NCBI GenBank assembly: GCA_037693485.1
Contig: CM075350.1
Location: 66,382,001-66,446,000, forward strand
Source: Kitagawia praeruptora
Lineage: Eukaryota; Streptophyta; Magnoliopsida; Apiales; Apiaceae
Length of the DNA: 64,000 bases
Direction: 5' to 3'
Shown: piece by piece, positions 1-10,603 of the stretch
Layout: every line of letters begins with the position of its first letter
Numbering within the stretch: the stretch's first letter is position 1
Notes under the pieces: model-generated
What the model was told of the DNA's origin: nothing
What the model saw: only the letters and a program-made list of their open reading frames with translations
The model's database searches: none
Translations under genes and position numbers: made by a program

Positions 1-1717
1 GCCACTCAAGTGCATGTAAAAGTCAAAAAGTTCTTGCAAAGTCTTCAATACTTTGTCACACATTAAAATATTTTTAGTAGACCCTCTCCCATAGATTTTG
101 GCAAAACAAAATTCTATGTAACTCATTTTGTATCTAGGATCTAATACAACCGCCACGTACAACAAGAAATTAGTATTCTCCGCATTGTCCCAATACTTGT
201 CATACTTATCCTTCATCCTTTTAGCCATATCTCTCATTAATATATCTTCACTTGAACACAATTTCATAATAGCCTCTTGAACCTTTACAAGCTCAACAAA
301 AAAGACATTGGAAGTGCAATATTTGGAACCCGATAATTTCAATGTAACATCATAAAAGATTTCTAAGAATTTAATGAAACGATTGACATTACTAAAATCA
401 TCATAAAGTGGAGCACCTTCTACAAATTTCTTCTTTTTTTCTTAGAATTTTCTCCCATAACCTCTTGGTCATTCACCTTAAAGAATGCTTCATAGTCATT
501 ATCTTCAATAATCATTCTTATAAAAGCTCCCTCGTATTTGACCGCAACCTCCAACATGGTATAAGTTGAATTCCATCTAGTATCAACATCAAGGCATACC
601 ATTTTGTCACATTTTAACTTCTCTCTTTCTACATATTTTCTAAATTTCTCAAGTCTTGCCGGTGAAGATCTAACATATCTAGATGCATTTCGAATTCTAG
701 CAATTGATTCAAGTTGTTCTTTCAAACCATCCTTGACCACTAGATTCAATATGTGAGCACAACATCGCATATGTAGAAATTTATTTTCACATATAGCCTC
801 CGGTCCTCTAAGAAATTTCTTTAAATGTGAGATTGCTTTATCATTTGAAGATGCGTTATCTAATGTTATGGTGAATACACGATCTATCCCCCATTGTGCA
901 AATAAATCAAGTAGCATCTTTCCTATTGCAACCCCTTTATGACTTCCAATTTGAGGAAAATTTAGAATCTTTTTGCACATCGTCGTGAAGGATACCCTTT
1001 GAAAGGCCAAACTCTTTTTCAGTTTTACTAACTATTCCCCGTATATTTTGAGACAATCCCTTGCAACGGTCCATCTACTTGGCATCTTAAATCTTGGTTC
1101 CGTTTCATTCAATAACTCTCGAAACCCTTCGTGTTCTACAATCCTAAAGGGTTGATTGTCTTTGATACACATTAGGGCAACTTTTTTCCTTAACCTCTCT
1201 TGATTAAAGGTGTGAGCTTTAACGGTGCGAAGTTTATCTTCCTTTGATATTACTTCAAACCGTAATGTCTTTTGCAATTTATCAAGATTGGTACGAAGTG
1301 GTGATTTAGGACACACAGTTTTTAAATGATTCAACATTCCGGATGTACCATTTCTTGAATAACAACCAATTATTACACTACATAACTTACATTTAGCTTT
1401 CTCTTGACCACGTGGACGACCCGGAATCTTACCAAAATAATCCCATACCACTGAACCCTTTTTATCATTATCACAGATTTCATCATCTGGTTTAGTATCA
1501 CATTTTACTTCATCTTCTAAGTTCACATGAATCTACAATTGAAAAAAAAAAGTACCTAATCTTTAAACAACTTATAAAACTAGCATAAACCGAAAGCAAA
1601 GAACATAGAACATAAAACAAAAATCACAGATTGTAAATTATAAAAACATACCACTTCATCTGTTTGTTTTGTAGGGACCTCTTCTTGAGGAGTTTGATTC
1701 TGAGGAGGAGCTTCTAT
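1..1717 (-). pseudogene. hAT transposase with BED zinc finger (RICESLEEPER/DAYSLEEPER-like), broken
   Basis: The order on the minus strand is a short first exon (about 1717-1652), an intron with GTATGT donor and TTGTAG acceptor (1651-1533), then a BED-type zinc finger (Cys-x2-Cys about 1391-1380, His and Cys about 1328-1311). The RNase H-like transposase core follows (motifs ITLDNASSN, HMRCCAHILNLVV, DTRWNSTY), then a region continuing to the window edge (LDPRYKM). It would bind the element ends and catalyse cut-and-paste transposition. Damage is visible. An in-frame TAG sits at 1032-1034. About 20-25 residues that normally carry the first catalytic-domain segment are missing near 985. A frameshift lies in an A/G-rich run near 420-435. 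The usual initiator ATG also seems lost (an ATA is present). The C-terminal dimerisation domain is outside the window. Confidence 0.85.
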
Positions 1718-2080
1718 GGTTATAAAATATAAATACACCTAAGTTGTTTCTCGATCTGTAATTTGATAGCCGTCAGAGTTGAGAGTGTCAAGTGATGTAG
1801 AAGGCTAGAAGCAGCCACAGCAGAACATTAGAACAGACTGAGACTCTGAGAGTGAAAGTTTGTAAGAATGTAAGACTAAGAGTAAGAGTCTGTGTTGCGG
1901 CGTCTGACCGTCTGTGTTGTAAACAATAAACATGTAAAAGATTTGGATTAGGTCTTAATTTAACTGGGTTGCAGGCTGTTGGACCAAATTGTAAAAGCCC
2001 AACCGAACATAAAATTGATGTATCTTTTAATTATAAATATATATATATATATATATATAATTTATTTATTTATATATTTT

Positions 2081-2245
2081 AATCGGATCGGTTCGGTTTT
2101 TTTCGGATTGGTTCCTACTTAAAACCGCAACCGCATAATCGGTTTCGGTTTTTAACTTTTCGGTTTCGGTTCGGTTTTTAACGGTTTCGGTTTTTTTCGG
2201 TTCGGTTTTCATCGGTTTCGGTTTCGGTTTCGGTTTGATTCGATT
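2081..2245 (-). repeat. hAT subterminal CGGTTT-type repeat array
   Basis: Roughly fifteen degenerate copies of a CGGTTT/CGGTTC hexamer are packed just inside the hAT terminus. Such arrays bind transposase in characterised hAT elements; here that role is inferred from position only. Confidence 0.7.
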
Positions 2246-2504
2246 TTTTGCTCACCCCTATCGGAGACCTCAAAAATGAAGAAACATTTCATTTTTATAC
2301 AAGAAAATTGGATGTTATTTCGAGGATGTTATTTCGAAGCAAATACTATCAAAAAAACACTATACGTTATTACAATTGTAATTTTATACAACTTCGTTGT
2401 TTATTTGACTTGAAAATCTTTTATCTTGTTTGAGTTTGAAAGAATGACAATAATATCACAAAATCTGAAAAGTTGTACCAAAATAACGTTTTTCGGAACT
2501 GATG

Positions 2505-2800
2505 GCCAATACTACCCACCAGTTACGCATTTATCAAATGCATAATATGAAAAAGGTACCTATTACGCATCTTGAAGATGCTTAACAAAAAAAAAAAAAA
2601 ACTCAGCCTATTACGCATTTGTTAAGTGGGTAACTAACATAAAATTTTTTCCTATTACCCCTTTGGAGAATGCGTAATAACATTTACCCATTCTCCAAAT
2701 GCGTAATAGGAAGTACTGTTTCACCTATTACCCATTTTTCAAATGCGTAATTAATATAAAATCTATTATCCCCATCTCAAATGCGTAATAGAGTGGTATT
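2505..2800. repeat. Degenerate palindromic repeats built on TATTACGCAT / ATGCGTAATA
   Basis: At least eight copies of a 10-12 base motif (CCTATTACGCATTT and its reverse complement AAATGCGTAATAGG) occur in about 300 bp, in both orientations, with spacers of 20-40 bp. I see no coding potential or recognisable transposon terminus. Confidence 0.6.
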
Positions 2801-3290
2801 TTTGACCACTTTTTCAAAAAGTGGTATTACAGTTAGTGGATGTTGGTATTTGTGGTAGTATTGTCCATTACCCTTTGAGTTTAAAAGTTAGGTGGGCAAC
2901 AAAAAGAAAATCAAAATTTCTTTATTATTATGCTTCTTTTTATATAGTTAAAATATATTTTACTCTCTCTTCATGTTCGGTACAAAATAATGGCACCATG
3001 TGGAATATATTGACGTTCACATAAATAATCCCTTATTTTTTAAACCTATCATATTATTGGTAGCTGACTGAAGAATACGCTGTCACATACGTCTCGGAGT
3101 GCTCACCACTTGTGAACATGGAGGATGATAGTGATTCAATCATCCTGGAAAGATGGTGTTCGATCTCCTTTTAATGTAAAAGATTTTATATATCACACAT
3201 TCATGCTTCAGATAATGTTGCATTTGAATTATTTTCCTTTTGGCTAACGATTTATAGGTGCGATTGGATAATTACAATCCACTTTTTTTC
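2801..3290. other. Intergenic, no gene seen
   Basis: This is AT-rich sequence with only short chance ORFs and no recognisable repeat. A weak inverted pair (TGGTATTTTTGACCAC and GTGGTATTACAG) lies at its left edge. Confidence 0.5.
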
Positions 3291-3706
3291 ACCTGTCATG
3301 TTTGTTTGGAGAGATTATAATTCCGGGATAATAATTCTACTATAATAATTCCATCATTTATAATCCTTAGGATTATAATCCTTTAAATTATCTTATTCCA
3401 TGTTCGTTTTGAATATTAAGTCGGACTATAATCATTTAAAAAAAATTTAATCCTTTAAATTATCCTATCTCATGTTTATAATCCTTAATACCACCTCCAA
3501 CCAAGTATTATAGAGCATTATAAATCTATCCCTTATCCCAGCCCTTATCCCACCAAACAAATATGAGATTATTATTTTAAAGGATTATAATCCTTAATCT
3601 AATCCCTAGTAAATTTTTACAAACAAATATGAGATTAAAATTTTTAGTGGATTATAGTCCAATCCCCTATTTAATCCCACGAAACAAACATGAAACAAAC
3701 ATGGCC
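3291..3706. mobile_element. MITE-like unit rich in GGATTATAATCC palindromes
   Basis: Inverted ends CATGTTTGTTT (near 3297) and AAACAAACATG (near 3678 and 3690) bracket an AT-rich interior with many copies of GGATTATAATCC-type palindromes. No target duplication could be fixed, so superfamily and exact ends are uncertain. Confidence 0.4.
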
Positions 3707-4091
3707 ACAGAGTAATGTAAGTTTGGAGTTTCATTCTTCTACTTGACTTGCACATTTCACTTGCAGGTTTCACTTACATGATCAATAATGCATAATTTCA
3801 TTGCGTAACATAACTTTTTGAGCATAAAATCTCAAATACATGGAAATTTTCATAGAGAATGTTACTGAAAGCACTAAGCTATTACAAGTCAACAGACAGA
3901 ACCGAATTAAGAGAAAATTTGTGGAAACTTGCATTTGCTTAATACAGCGGAAATGCACGGCTTTCTTCCGAAACTTTATTATAGATATATGCTTGCAGTC
4001 ATAGAGGGGCTTTGCCTGATTATCAACCCTGGGACTAACTTTTATTGCCTTGAACTCGCAGTTGAATATGTACCCCGGGGAGGGGGAGGTG
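3707..4091. other. 3' flank of the P450 gene
   Basis: This stretch lies downstream of the minus-strand P450 stop codon and probably holds its 3' UTR and terminator region. It contains only short chance ORFs, and no definite polyadenylation signal could be assigned. Confidence 0.4.
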
Positions 4092-5627
4092 TTACGACCA
4101 CCTATTTTTAACCTTAACCTTCAAGCCATGTTTCATATACAAAATCATGGATAGAGTAGGAGTCACCACATGTCCCTCTACTAACTGAAAACTGTAATTG
4201 TGGATTAATGCAGCAGCAACCAGTTTCAATTGAGAATAAGCCACATTTTTCCCGAGGCAAGTCCGAGGCCCTGCATTAAACGAGAGAAACTTATGAGGGG
4301 GTACATGCTTTGTACTTCCATCGTCAGTAATCCATCTCTCTGGTTTAAACTCCAAGCAGTCTTTTCCCCATACATGCACCATCCTTCCCATTGAATACAG
4401 GGGAACCATCACTCTCAATTTTGGATGAACATGGTGACCAGTAGGAAGAATGTCAGCTTTAGTGGCTTCCTTGTGCTGGAATGGAACTGGAGGGTACAAC
4501 CTTAAAGCCTCCGAAAGTGCAGCATGCAAATAAGGAACATGATTTAGCTCATCCTCAGTGAAAGCTCGCCTTGTTTGAGCTTCATCATGTGATATGTTAG
4601 CTTTTAGTTCTTCTCGGATCTTTGCTTCTACTTTTGGATGTGTTATGACAAGCCAAAGAAACCAAGTTAGAGCTGAGCTAGTTGTGTCCCTCCCTGCAAG
4701 CATGTGATTAAGGACGATATCTTTCGCAAACTTGTCATTATTTTTTAAATCCAAAGTCTTATCCTCTTCAGTTAGATACAGTGTCAAGAGATCCACACCC
4801 GCTTCATCTTTTTTCACGTGGGACTTGACTTCCTGGCACCTTAGCTCGGCTCGTTTTCTCGATATATAAGTATACACGGCTCCGTCCAAAGTTTTCTGAG
4901 CCTCTGTCATTTTCCTCTCAAATCCTATGTTTAGCCATCTTAACAACTTCCATAGAGACTGAGGCATGATATGGCGTTTGAATATTACGTCTTCAGCATC
5001 ATCCATTGCTTTAGAGAATGGAACTTCTGGAAATTCAGTGGTGAGGCACATCGGATCATAGCCTGTGACGAACATGCAAGTTGTATCGAAGCTGAGTCTT
5101 TGGAACACATCTTGCATGTCCAAGGCATGTCCGTTCTTGGAGACATGGTCCATGATTATGAGTAGACCATTTTCAATCTTCTCCTGGCTTGTTTTCATCA
5201 AGTAGCGGCGGAATTGATGATGATTAAAAAGGATTTGAGCATGTCTCCTCTGATTCCTCCAGGAATGGCCATCAGCATTAAAAATACCATCCCCTAAAAC
5301 ATCGAATATGACCTTGAATTCGGATCCTTTCTGAAAAAATTCATACTTTTCATTGAGAATGTAGCGTACATTGGCAGGGTCCGTAGTGAACAACATGTCA
5401 ATGTCAGCAAACCAAGGCCCTTTGAGTAGAAAAGTACCCCCTGCTCGACCAAGATCCGCTGCACCAATGTCATGAGCATCTTGACGAATTATGGTATTTA
5501 TAATCCATGGCATCATCCCCACAAATGGCCAATTCCATGGGAGACCATTGTCGTACCCCAATTTCCTTATACAGAAAAAGCATAGAACTATAGCAATTTC
5601 AAACCACCCCAGGCCTTGCACTTCCAT
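4092..5627 (-). CDS. Cytochrome P450, CYP96A-like (mid-chain alkane hydroxylase type)
   Basis: This 511-residue intronless ORF has all P450 landmarks. There is an N-terminal hydrophobic anchor (about residues 8-20), expected to hold it in the endoplasmic reticulum membrane. The C-helix WxxxR is at 123-127, the I-helix oxygen-activation motif AGRDTT at 311-316, the K-helix ExxR at 373-376, PERW at 429-432, and the heme-binding FNAGPRTCLG at 450-459 with Cys457 as the axial thiolate. Length, lack of introns and overall pattern fit CYP86-clan family CYP96. Its Arabidopsis member MAH1 hydroxylates mid-chain carbons of cuticular-wax alkanes, so oxidation of very-long-chain aliphatics is the likely role, inferred from family. 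ATG at 5627 is the only sensible start. A TATA-like box lies 77-85 bp upstream. Both flanks are transposons. The substrate cannot be read from sequence. Confidence 0.92.
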   Translation of the reverse strand: MEVQGLGWFEIAIVLCFFCIRKLGYDNGLPWNWPFVGMMPWIINTIIRQDAHDIGAADLGRAGGTFLLKGPWFADIDMLFTTDPANVRYILNEKYEFFQKGSEFKVIFDVLGDGIFNADGHSWRNQRRHAQILFNHHQFRRYLMKTSQEKIENGLLIIMDHVSKNGHALDMQDVFQRLSFDTTCMFVTGYDPMCLTTEFPEVPFSKAMDDAEDVIFKRHIMPQSLWKLLRWLNIGFERKMTEAQKTLDGAVYTYISRKRAELRCQEVKSHVKKDEAGVDLLTLYLTEEDKTLDLKNNDKFAKDIVLNHMLAGRDTTSSALTWFLWLVITHPKVEAKIREELKANISHDEAQTRRAFTEDELNHVPYLHAALSEALRLYPPVPFQHKEATKADILPTGHHVHPKLRVMVPLYSMGRMVHVWGKDCLEFKPERWITDDGSTKHVPPHKFLSFNAGPRTCLGKNVAYSQLKLVAAALIHNYSFQLVEGHVVTPTLSMILYMKHGLKVKVKNRWS

Positions 5628-5703
5628 TGTTACAATAAGTTTTCCTTAACGGATGACTAAATGGATATCTAAAAACTATCAAGTTGGTGTATCTCTACCC
5701 TCA

Positions 5704-5712
5704 GTATATAAA
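5704..5712 (-). promoter_or_regulatory. TATA-like box of the P450 gene
   Basis: The minus strand reads TTTATATAC here, about 77-85 bp upstream of the ATG. That is a plausible plant TATA position giving a 5' leader of roughly 40-50 bases. Confidence 0.5.
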
Positions 5713-5896
5713 GAGAGTTGTACGGCACTTCAAATCTAAATGCAATATTTTCACCTAGCAACTGTTTCTTCATTAAAACTGGAACTCCCTACAGAGGACC
5801 ATGATATTTAATTTAATTTTTTTAACCAGTAGTTTTCAAATTTTTACTCTTTAAGATAAATACACTAAGATGAGAATTAGATATTCAAACACGTAC

Positions 5897-5978
5897 CTGC
5901 TGGATTCTTCATGTTGTAACAAAGATCATCATAGCCTCCGGGAAGATCATCGTATGGACTCCCTTGTATATTATGAGG
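5897..5978 (-). pseudogene. Unrecognised exon-like fragment upstream of the P450
   Basis: On the minus strand an open stretch rich in D, G, P and Y (it includes SPYDDLPGGYDDL) runs into a good donor-like GTACGT at 5896-5891. It is cut on its 5' side by the MITE at 5980. I do not recognise the family. It may be a remnant of a displaced gene or a chance ORF. Confidence 0.25.
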
Positions 5979-5979
5979 A

Positions 5980-6363
5980 TGTTTGGCATTGCTTAAAATA
6001 AGTTACTTTTGACTTAAAGGAGGTGTTTTTAACTTAAAGGAGAAAGTAAAGTTGTTTACTTTAAGTTGAATGAATGTGTTTGGGTAATTTTACTTAAAGT
6101 TAAATGAGAATTTAATAATTTTGACTTAAAGTGATATTTGACTTAAAAAAATTTTAAATTCATGATATTTAAGCTTTACAAGAATTGTGAAAAAAAAAAA
6201 AAAAAAACTCCATAAGTCATAAGTCATAAATCAAAAGTACCTAAATGTAACTTATGGCTTAAAGCAGTTTTTTAACTTAAAACCGGCTTAAAGCCACGTT
6301 ACACAAACGGGGCAAAAATGACTTAAAGCCTTTTTTAGCTTTAAGTCATGTTTGCCAAACAGG
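5980..6363. mobile_element. MITE-like unit with ACTTAAAG-type internal repeats
   Basis: Ends related to TGTTTGGCA occur in inverted orientation (near 5980 and 6350). The interior is full of ACTTAAAG/CTTTAAGT copies in both directions plus a poly(A) run near 6190. The target duplication is ambiguous (a 3-bp TAT, or a degenerate 8-bp match), so the superfamily is not assigned. Confidence 0.5.
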
Positions 6364-7465
6364 TTCTATATATCAAAATTTTAACAACTTTTATAATTTT
6401 CATTAAATACAATTTTAAAAAAATATAGTTGCTAATAATATTTTTTAAATGAGACTTGCTGTGACTTAGTGACGATCAAACCAAAATAAATTCTTTATAT
6501 CAATTATATATAGAATATAATTTTATATTTTTATTTTACTAAATATCAATTAGAAAATACTGGATGATGCACAGGTTTTTTATTTTTATTTAGATAAAAA
6601 TTTGTTTTCTTCGTTGTCGCTAGATTTTGATGGGCTATGCACGTCCATAACGTCTTCTTAATAAAGCTAGAGTTTTGTGTTTTTTGTGTATGAATTTTTT
6701 ATGTTTGTTGGATCAACTTTTTCCACAGACACAGGCTAAAGGACTAAAGGTTGTCAAGAATAATGGTGGGTTGTGGTTGAATTTGTATATAGGACTTCTA
6801 GTAGGTTTTGATTTTTTTAAAAATATACTGCTATGATTATTATTAGGTTTCAACGATTATTATTAAGTTTCAACTAATTAATTATCTTTTGTTTTATCAA
6901 TTTCAGTTTTTATTTATGTAAATTATTAAATACATGTATGTCATCTTTGTATTTTTATTGTTTTTAAACCTACAGTACACAATATATGCATATCAGCATA
7001 TGAGACATGTAAACCATGTATATGAATTGGTGTAGGGTTTAAATTCATTACATTGCCAGGGGTATGCACTATGTCCTTAAAGTATATTGTGATTTATCTA
7101 ATGGTGGATTATTTTTTTTTAAAAATGTTTTAATGCTATTCTACATATATTTATGCGACGGAGCTGAAATTTTTTCACACAAAACAAAAGCGTGGTGAAT
7201 CATTTATCGGCTTACTTTGAATCTAAAGGATTGAGTACAGTCCTTAAAAAAAAATAAAAATTGTCCAGTCAAAAACCAAGTATTTATAGGACTCAACGTA
7301 TTGTGTAGGTACCGAACTATTGATATAATATTTTTTTTATTGTATAATAAAACATAATTAATATTATTTTATTAATTATGTTGATACAATATGACATAAT
7401 TAATATTAGTTTATAACCCTTGACGTATGGTAGTACTCGCATATTATCCCTCTTACTCTTATTAC

Positions 7466-7523
<58 letters not shown>

Positions 7524-7884
7524 TCTAAAATGACTATTTTGTGGTTGACAACCAAGACTCCATTAAACCAATAATTATATAATATAGAGTTGCACAAGAA
7601 GAACGCATTAAGAATACAATCGTAATAATACTTTATTTTTTCTAAAAATGATTTTTTACAATAAAAATCACAAATTATAACAACAATTAAATTTAACATA
7701 TTTAACGTAATATTTAACGTAAGAATTTCATCGATCTAAGCAACTAAGTTTAACATATTTAACTAATTAGAATCTCATCTAAATTTAAGAACATTATAGA
7801 ATCCTATATTATACCATTATAGAATCCTATATTTGTAACAATAATTATGTGTAATCATGTTATATTTTATCTTAATTTTTTGTA
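6364..7884. other. AT-rich intergenic DNA with a microsatellite
   Basis: No gene is evident. Short ORFs here are low-complexity translations. The only distinct feature is the (TAA)n tract listed separately. Confidence 0.5.
7469..7522. repeat. (TAA)n microsatellite, about 18 repeats
   Basis: This is an uninterrupted trinucleotide run, probably length-polymorphic. It creates a false poly-leucine ORF on the minus strand. Confidence 0.95.
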
Positions 7885-9440
7885 TTTTTTTATAGGCCAA
7901 AATTTTATTATAATAAGTCAAATTGGCAAGTACAAGATAGCAACATCTCAGGCACTGTAATACATACAACTTTGTAAACCAGCTGGTCCCACCGAAGAAA
8001 ATAAAAAATTCCCTGCTCAAAATAAAAGATAGGCATGCTAGACACACATACTAACCGAGGAGAGATTCGGTCAGAGAGAATATCGAGGAAAATATTCTCT
8101 AACGCTTAAGTATTTCAAATATTGTGTGTACTGTACGCGCGCGTAGTCGCGACTATATATGCAGTCAATGCAAATACTCCGAGAGAAGCCGAAAAAATTA
8201 TGCCGTCAAGTTCCTTGCCAACGAATACCCCCGACCCCTAACCTAAAGCCCCTACCTGCAAACTTCCCGAGCTGCATAGACAACCACCGAAATAAAGCCT
8301 ATTCCTCATCTAACCTAAATCACTACTAGTCGATATCTAGACGCCACTGCAATCAACTTGAATCCTGAAGAAAGAAAAGGAGTTAGATCGGGGAAGACGA
8401 GCCTAACAAAAAATCACAAAACGAAAGGGGCATGCAATGACAGGGAAAGCATGTATCTGCTGGCACCAATTAGTCCAGTAGACAAACCCGTATCTGATCA
8501 CAATTAATATCTCAACTGCTAGCATGTTAGGGCGCCTCATGTGATGGCTTTGTAATTTAGTACAGTGAAGTCAAGCCGAATCCGGTCAACCAACCACCGA
8601 TTATCCTCTGTAATGACCCTGCCTTGTACTCCAGCCACCAGGTCTGAATGAACTAGCGAGACCCGCCATATTTTGTTACACCACCACATTTAACCGCCCA
8701 GCACACTCTAGTCAACATCTAACCAAACCTTACACTACATCCTTACAAAACCAATATGTAACAAACCCTTCACGCGCTGCTGCAGGCCGGCAATACGTCG
8801 TCGCGACAGGGAGGCATGAGAAGATTATGTGCAGAGAAACAGTAGAGGGGAAGACGACAAGACGGAGACCAATTGGTACCAGTACAGCCCCGGTGAACCA
8901 ACTAAAGACGGACAACCCACATCGTCGCTGAAGTCGGATAAAAATCTCATACCGAGGGAAGAGATCCTCGTTAAGAAACCTCTTTGGGAAAAAGAGGGAT
9001 CTCCTCTTATTGTTATTCTCTGACTTGATGGCCTCTTCTTTTGTCTATCTACGCAGCAAAAGATCTGAATCGTCATCTTGTTTTCCCAGCGTGTATTAAT
9101 TACAATCAAGCAAACCACCCCTCTGATATGAATCAATTTTGACCTCACATCTCGCCGGAAAGTGTTTGCAATTCACCACCGCCGTCCAGAAAATGGAGAG
9201 AAAAAAAAGTCGGTTTGAATTTCAAATGATTGTTCGTGGGCACGAGACAGAAGGGAGATAAACCCCAGTGTAGCAGCCTAAACAAAGTATAGTTGGAGAT
9301 CTATTTCATCTAACTGGAGGAACTCAGAAATAGTTTCGAAATGAAGTCGAAGTCCAAGTATTCCGAAAATAGGACAACTAGATCTATAAAAGTATGGCTA
9401 TGAAGGGTTCCTCCGGTTGGTGGCGGAAGAGAATATAAAT
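7885..9440 (-). mobile_element. Poly(A)-tailed non-LTR-type element, non-coding, minus strand
   Basis: Read on the minus strand it begins near 9440 with a CCACCAACCGG-containing leader and ends near 7885 with a TAATAAAATTTTGG segment followed by an A-rich tail. That organisation fits the 3' end of an L1-type or non-autonomous retroposon. There is no RT or endonuclease coding. The leader and tail style resemble the units at 13400-14165 and 29600-30225. Exact ends and a target duplication were not established. Confidence 0.35.
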
Positions 9441-10603
9441 GAAAACTATTTTTGATGTAAAAATAGAATATAAATGCGATTTTATGTAATATTCTATGAT
9501 AATTTTAGGGAAATTACCCCATATACTATCTTTTAAAAATTATTTTAAAAAATACTATCACTTTAAAAGTTATTTATAAAAATACTGTCTTTTAAGTTTT
9601 ATTTTCAAAAATATGATTTGTAACCTATGCAACCTTTTGTATATATGGGTGGCGTCAACCACAACTTTTAATTTTCGATTGCATATAAGGTTGCATATGA
9701 GGTTGCAACTGAAAACTAGAAGTTGCAAAAGTTGCAACCTTTTGTATATATGGACGGCGCTAGTCGCAACTTTTAATTTTTGGTTGCATATGAGGTTGCA
9801 AAAGTTACAACTGAAAAATGGAAGTTGCAAAAGTTGCAACTGAAAACTGGATTGCAACTTACAGTTTCCAATTGTCATTTTCGACCAGTTTTTTGAAATA
9901 TATATATAGGCTTTTGCTCAAATATAAACCAAACCTTAAATAAAAACTAAAAACCACTATCGCCACACCCTATTTTACTATCTCCACACCATATTTTACT
10001 ATCTTCAACCCTATAACATCACCTACCTTTAATATAACATCATCACGCCACCCCCACCCCACACCACACCTGAACCACCTCCCAATTCCGGTCAGTTCCG
10101 GCAAGCTCCAAATCCGGCCACCACCAACTCTCCACCATTACCACTAGTCCACCACCACAACTTCCAGGCAACCACCACCAGCTCCGATCGTTTCCGATCT
10201 CTGGCCCCGCAGGGGCACCACCAGATCTGCTTCTTCTTCCCGATTCTTCTACCTCCCGCCTATCTTTCTATATCTCTCTCTATACCACTACATCATCGCG
10301 ATAATGGCATCGTCGCTGCAACTACTTCGACCATAATACCTGACCACCCTTCTGCCGCCCGTTCTTCACCACAACACCATCAAATCTCGAACCTGAACCA
10401 TACAAGACCAAACCCCCAATTAATCTCATTGATTTTGAACTTTACAAACCCTAATTTCAATCGGAATATCAAAATCGGAGTAGAATACGAGGAATATGAC
10501 AGAAAAATCAAACTCGCAAGAGACGATAGCCGGAGCTCGTCGGAGAAGATGACAAGAGGTGGTGGCGCGGCGGCTTTGGAGAGGGCAGGTGGTGGGTGGT
10601 GGT

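Larger units (their letters stand above)
1..2260 (-). mobile_element. hAT-superfamily DNA transposon (3' end beyond window)
   Basis: The element reads on the minus strand and its 5' terminus is at 2260, where the minus strand begins TAGGGGTGAGCAAA, a typical plant hAT terminus. Immediately inside (about 2081-2245) lies an array of CGGTTT/CGGTTC-type repeats, as hAT subterminal regions usually have, followed by a (TA)n run near 2036-2060. The transposase pseudogene occupies the rest. The other terminus and the 8-bp target duplication partner lie left of position 1, so full length and boundaries cannot be confirmed. The breaks in the transposase mean this copy is not autonomous. Confidence 0.8.

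Noticed and set aside
7406..7699. ORF with a poly-leucine tract
   Set aside because: It is the (TAA)n microsatellite read on the minus strand.
8825..9148. 107-residue ORF on the minus strand
   Set aside because: It overlaps other frames of similar length, has no recognisable domain, and lies in a non-coding poly(A)-type element.
9570..9878. ORFs of 76-102 codons on both strands
   Set aside because: They are translations of the GTTGCAA repeat arm of the foldback element; open frames on both strands reflect composition, not genes.
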